From Deltaproteobacteria bacterium (GTDB lineage Bacteria; Desulfobacterota; UBA8473), in the NCBI GenBank assembly GCA_030621455.1, contig JAUXHQ010000026.1, positions 1-11,489 of the forward strand: a stretch of 11,489 nt of DNA, written 5' to 3'. The position numbers were made by a program, and so were the translations under genes. The notes under the pieces were generated by a model. It ran no database searches and was not told the DNA's origin. It saw nothing but the letters and a program-made list of their open reading frames with translations. This document shows positions 9,499 through 11,489 of the stretch, piece after piece. Numbering within the stretch: the first letter of the stretch is position 1; each line of letters starts with the position of its first letter.

Positions 9499-9518
9499 TT
9501 TTTTCTCCTTTTCTGCAA

Positions 9519-10409
9519 CTAGTGTTCGTTCGTCAGTCTCCTTGATGCCTCAAGGTACTTCTCCCTGGTCTTTTCTATGATCTCTTTTGGCAACTTAGGG
9601 GGAGGGGGGGTCTGATCCCAGTCCACGGACAGCAGATAGTCTCGCAGGAATTGTTTGTCGAAGCTCTTTTGAGCTTTTCCTGGCTGGTAACCATCCATCG
9701 GCCAGAAACGGGAGGAATCCGGGGTCAGGAGTTCATCTATCAGTATTAATTCGTCTTTGCAGATCCCGAATTCAAACTTAGTGTCTGCAATGATTATACC
9801 CCTCTCTTCTGCTATTCGGCTTCCCGTAGCATATATTTCCATGCTTATCCTGATTACATCATCGGCGAGTTTGCCCCCTATGATTTCCTTCATCCGTTCT
9901 ATGGTTATGTTCTCATCATGAAAACCCTCAATCGCCTTGGTAGATGGCGTAAAGATGGGGTTCGTTAGCCTGGAAGATTCTACAAGCCCTCCTGGGAGAC
10001 TCATGCCACAGACAGTCCCTCCTTGGCGATACTCTTTCCATGCAGAACCTGCCAGGTACCCACGGACAATGCATTCTACGGAGAGAGGGGTCGCTTTCTT
10101 AACCAGCATACTTCTCCCTTCCAAGATGCTGCCATACTCCTGATATTCTTGAGGGAGATCTCTAACATCAGTCGACACCAGATGGTTGGTTATTATCCCC
10201 CCCATGACTTCGAACCAGTATTTGGATATCTGGGTCAAGATCCTTCCTTTACCGGGGATTCCATCTCCCATGACTACATCAAAAGCGGATATCCTGTCTG
10301 TTGCCACTATCAGTAGGGTGTCACCTAGCGTGTAGATGTCTCTTACCTTCCCCCTTCCCAAAAGCTTTGGGCCTTTAAAATTTGTTTCAAGTACGACATT
10401 CTCTGGCAT
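9519..10409 (-). CDS. purC: PurC, SAICAR synthase
   Basis: PurC joins aspartate to CAIR using ATP, giving SAICAR in de novo purine synthesis. Motifs run in order: [11 protein letters not shown] (17-27), [21 protein letters not shown] (35-55), [16 protein letters not shown] (112-127), TPSTKA (154-159), DENIT (165-169), ADTKFEFG (208-215) and [12 protein letters not shown] (225-236). At 296 residues it is longer than the E. coli enzyme (about 237) and resembles the longer type seen in yeast Ade1 and various bacteria. The minus-strand ATG ends at 10409, with AGGGG about eight bases upstream, inside a 12-bp direct repeat. It converges on the radical SAM gene with only 20 bases between stops. A terminator hairpin lies about 75 bases upstream, so it should have its own promoter, or attenuation, in between. 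Confidence 0.97.
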   Translation of the reverse strand: MPENVVLETNFKGPKLLGRGKVRDIYTLGDTLLIVATDRISAFDVVMGDGIPGKGRILTQISKYWFEVMGGIITNHLVSTDVRDLPQEYQEYGSILEGRSMLVKKATPLSVECIVRGYLAGSAWKEYRQGGTVCGMSLPGGLVESSRLTNPIFTPSTKAIEGFHDENITIERMKEIIGGKLADDVIRISMEIYATGSRIAEERGIIIADTKFEFGICKDELILIDELLTPDSSRFWPMDGYQPGKAQKSFDKQFLRDYLLSVDWDQTPPPPKLPKEIIEKTREKYLEASRRLTNEH

Positions 10410-10411
10410 CT

Positions 10412-10423
10412 AACAACCCCTGT
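10412..10423 (-). repeat. 12-bp direct repeat, copy 1 (before purC start)
   Basis: On the minus strand this copy reads ACAGGGGTTGTT. It ends three bases before the purC ATG and supplies its AGGGG ribosome binding site. An identical copy lies at 10641-10652. It may be a protein-binding site or a duplicated translation start region; the sequence alone does not decide. Confidence 0.5.
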
Positions 10424-10437
10424 CTTTGAAGGTTTTC

Positions 10438-10452
10438 CTCCAGTCTCTGGAG
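10438..10452 (-). promoter_or_regulatory. small hairpin in the purC leader
   Basis: CTCCAG and CTGGAG form a perfect 6-bp stem with a 3-base loop, lying 29 bases before the purC start. No T-run follows on the minus strand, so it is not a terminator. Seven bases of its arm (10439-10445) are also complementary to 10520-10526 on the other side of the terminator hairpin, so an alternative long-range pairing is possible. A regulatory role is inference. Confidence 0.35.
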
Positions 10453-10484
10453 AAATGGTGTTGAGATATATGTCTTGACCTCAA

Positions 10485-10513
10485 TAAAAAGGCAGGGCCA
10501 TTGCTGGCCCTGC
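10485..10513 (-). terminator. intrinsic terminator, minus strand
   Basis: GCAGGGCCA (10492-10500) and TGGCCCTGC (10505-10513) form a perfect 9-bp GC-rich stem with a 4-base loop. On the minus strand the loop is GCAA, a stable GNRA tetraloop, and the stem is followed by C and TTTTT and then ATT, the classic intrinsic form. On the plus strand only TTTAA follows, so it is weaker in that direction. It would end transcription coming from the FN3-like gene, or from the short ORFs, before purC. It could also be a regulated attenuator, since purC lies just downstream. Confidence 0.85.
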
Positions 10514-10536
10514 TTTAAGGACTGGAACGCATAATC

Positions 10537-10566
10537 CTAATGCCCATTGTAAAGAGGGTTATTCAT
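10537..10566 (-). CDS. possible 9-residue leader peptide ORF
   Basis: This is a nine-codon frame, MNNPLYNGH, with GAGAGG and a 4-6 base spacer before its ATG. Its stop lies 23 bases before the terminator stem. It begins two bases after the stop of another short ORF. AGAGG at its ribosome binding site can pair with CCTCT at the fourth and fifth codons (10553-10557 with 10572-10576). It may be a leader peptide or chance. Confidence 0.2.
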   Translation of the reverse strand: MNNPLYNGH

Positions 10567-10568
10567 GA

Positions 10569-10634
10569 TCACCTCTCACAAAAATAACCGATGTTGCTCA
10601 CTAAAAGCAGTCCCTGGGACCTTTGCTCGGTCAT
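10569..10634 (-). CDS. possible 21-residue short ORF
   Basis: This ATG-initiated frame reads MTEQRSQGLLLVSNIGYFCE plus Arg and stops in TGATCATG, directly ahead of the 9-codon ORF. The second 12-bp repeat copy (AGGGG) is upstream, but at 12 bases it is too far for a good ribosome binding site. I do not recognise it; it may be chance or a gene remnant. Confidence 0.15.
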   Translation of the reverse strand: MTEQRSQGLLLVSNIGYFCER

Positions 10635-10640
10635 TTTTCA

Positions 10641-10652
10641 AACAACCCCTGT
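10641..10652 (-). repeat. 12-bp direct repeat, copy 2
   Basis: This is an exact copy of ACAGGGGTTGTT, found also just before purC. Here it overlaps a small hairpin, CAACC (10643-10647) with GGTTG (10655-10659). The bases further upstream also look loosely alike in the two copies (AAAA, then C-rich, then ACAGGGG). Apart from the items listed separately, nothing else was recognised in 10410-10695. Confidence 0.5.
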
Positions 10653-10695
10653 GTGGTTGGGATTTTGTCTGCTATTATGCAACCAGCAGGGGGGC

Positions 10696-11055
10696 TTAAT
10701 CCACAGAACCTATAGAACTTACAGAACCGAAAGAACTTACAGAATCTACAGATTCCACCACAAGTTCTGTCGGGGCCTCCGGTGAAGTAAAATCTAAAGT
10801 GGCGGAACACTTTGCCATATCAGATTCGTTTCCCGCGTGATTGAAAGCTGTAACGCCGATCTCTATTTCACCTGCAACCAGGGGAAAAGCGGAAATGTCC
10901 ACCGGCAAGATAACCTCTGTAACATTACCCACCTCGGCACAATCAGAATCGTAATCGACCCTTTCATTTACGGCCCAATAAAGTTTATACCCTGCCACAT
11001 CAGAAGAGGTATAGTTATTATTCCAGTGCACTCTTTTTTTCTTGATGTTTGCCAT
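10696..11055 (-). CDS. small fibronectin type III-like protein with repetitive tail
   Basis: This is a 119-residue protein starting at ATG 11055 (MANIKKKRVHW). AAGGAGG lies eight bases upstream, a strong reason to prefer this start over the ATG at 11082 in the same frame. Residues about 15-95 read as one FN3-type beta sandwich: SSDVAGYKLYW, then VGNVTEVILPVDI, then GEIEIGVTAFNHAGNESD, the usual GYKLYW...G...V.A.N..GNES pattern. There is no signal peptide or membrane segment, so a cytoplasmic or phage-like structural location cannot be excluded. The tail after PEAPTELVV is a Ser/Val-rich run (ESVDSVSSFGSVSSIGSVD) encoded by 9-bp tandem repeats. The upstream broken PilZ frame runs into it without a stop. 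The terminator at 10485-10513 is 183 bases downstream. Its function is unknown. Confidence 0.7.
   Translation of the reverse strand: MANIKKKRVHWNNNYTSSDVAGYKLYWAVNERVDYDSDCAEVGNVTEVILPVDISAFPLVAGEIEIGVTAFNHAGNESDMAKCSATLDFTSPEAPTELVVESVDSVSSFGSVSSIGSVD
10702..10755 (-). repeat. 9-bp tandem repeat, six units
   Basis: Six 9-base units on the plus strand have the consensus TACAGAAYY: CACAGAACC, TATAGAACT, TACAGAACC, GAAAGAACT, TACAGAATC, TACAGATTC. The first four alternate as two 18-base dimers. On the minus strand each unit adds three residues of the type x-Ser-Val/Phe/Ile to the FN3-like protein. Unit length is a multiple of three, so copy-number change would keep the frame open. Confidence 0.85.
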
Positions 11056-11489
11056 TTTTCTTGCCTCCTTAGTGATATCCACGCAATGTTTATTACCGGT
11101 ATTATGGTTACGTGGGTTTAGGATTTTCCCTGTCAGCCCTGCGGCCTCGAATTTTACGCCAATCCCCTCCGAGCTGGTCCTTACAACCTCACCGGTAATT
11201 TTGATATGCTCCTGCCAGTCATGGAGGGGGGTGTCATTAAAAGCACCCGACCGACGGGGAGCGTGGTGCAGGTTTTGAAAAATACACCACCATCACTTAT
11301 TAGTAAATTGTATCAATTGTTTGCCGAAAGTCATCATACTGGAAGCCTTCGAAAAATATAGATATAGACGATGTGAGATCTTGTTTGACAGAAAACTTTC
11401 GGCGCCCAACAAGCTCGGAGAAAAGCCTAGATAAAAAGCGAGTCCGTTTATGGTGATAAATAAACCTCTTTATTTGCCAGACGTACGCT
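11056..11489 (-). pseudogene. broken PilZ-domain gene (partial at the window edge)
   Basis: PilZ domains bind c-di-GMP. Here one is legible only across three frames. Segment A is open from 11488 to a TAA at 11302-11300 (62 codons), with RRKFSVKQDL and FFEGFQYDDFRQTIDTIY; it supplies the N-terminal arginines, though not a full RxxxR. Segment B, one frame back, reads from about 11306 as LLISDGGVFFKT, CTTLPVGRVLLMTPP. This matches the PilZ (D/N)xSxxG region and next strands, with Leu where Asp/Asn is expected. Segment C, one further frame back, takes over at the six-C run (11226-11231 on plus) as LHDWQEHIKITGEVVRTSSE, then GIGVKFE, the typical PilZ C-terminus. Both joins need one inserted base. 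Segment C then continues in frame into the FN3-like gene. The 5' end is outside the window. The alternative is sequencing error. Confidence 0.65.

Noticed and set aside
9495..9522. Inverted repeat CTAGTT / AACTAG around the T-rich gap between the radical SAM gene and purC, as a shared terminator
   Set aside because: It has only six mostly AT pairs, a 16-base loop, and both arms sit on the stop codons. It is too weak to call a terminator; the pyrimidine run alone is not enough.
10591..10785. Plus-strand ORF with a RTYRTYRT-like run
   Set aside because: It is the reverse reading of the 9-bp repeats, overlaps the FN3-like gene and has no ribosome binding site or recognisable domain.
11042..11278. 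Plus-strand ORF of 78 codons
   Set aside because: It overlaps the PilZ remnant on the other strand, which has domain support. The plus ORF shows no motif and no ribosome binding site.
11385..11390. TTGACA on the plus strand as a -35 promoter element
   Set aside because: No -10-like hexamer lies at 16-18 bases downstream and no gene follows on that strand.
11458..11475. Perfect AAATAAA-CCTC-TTTATTT hairpin near the right edge
   Set aside because: It is a purely AT stem of seven pairs lying inside PilZ segment A; there is no support for a terminator or an operator.

Overview
The window is the distal half of a division and cell-wall (dcw) cluster, followed by a purine gene on the opposite strand and a short accessory tail. 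The order murG-murC-murB-ddl-ftsQ-ftsA-ftsZ, then a radical SAM gene, points to a diderm bacterium. The gene content, the FtsZ tail and the x-Ser-Val type 9-bp repeats suggest a deltaproteobacterial (Desulfobacterota-like) lineage. That assignment comes from memory of gene neighbourhoods, not from a search.

Layout: positions 1-47 hold the last codons of an upstream gene, by position probably ftsW. Positions 108-9498 are eight tightly packed plus-strand genes, with gaps of 2 to about 40 bases or a short overlap, probably one transcription unit. MurG makes lipid II. MurC, MurB and Ddl supply the UDP-MurNAc, L-Ala and D-Ala-D-Ala steps. FtsQ, FtsA and FtsZ build the divisome. A 560-residue radical SAM/cobalamin-type protein of unknown substrate starts 2 bases after ftsZ. 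purC (9519-10409, minus) converges on it with a 20-base gap.

Positions 10410-10695, upstream of purC, have no convincing large gene. They hold a strong minus-strand intrinsic terminator, a second hairpin, an exact 12-bp direct repeat and two very short minus-strand ORFs in tandem. Positions 10696-11055 (minus) encode a 119-residue fibronectin type III-like protein ending in six 9-bp tandem repeats. Positions 11056-11489 (minus) are the most informative non-core stretch. A PilZ (c-di-GMP receptor type) domain can be read there only by joining three reading frames, so the gene appears broken by two separate -1 shifts. Its last frame runs without a stop into the FN3-like gene.

The 9.4 kb core is conventional and its reading frames are clean. 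Unusual material is confined to the purC leader and the PilZ/FN3 tail. I saw no complete novel system, CRISPR array, transposase, tRNA or rRNA.
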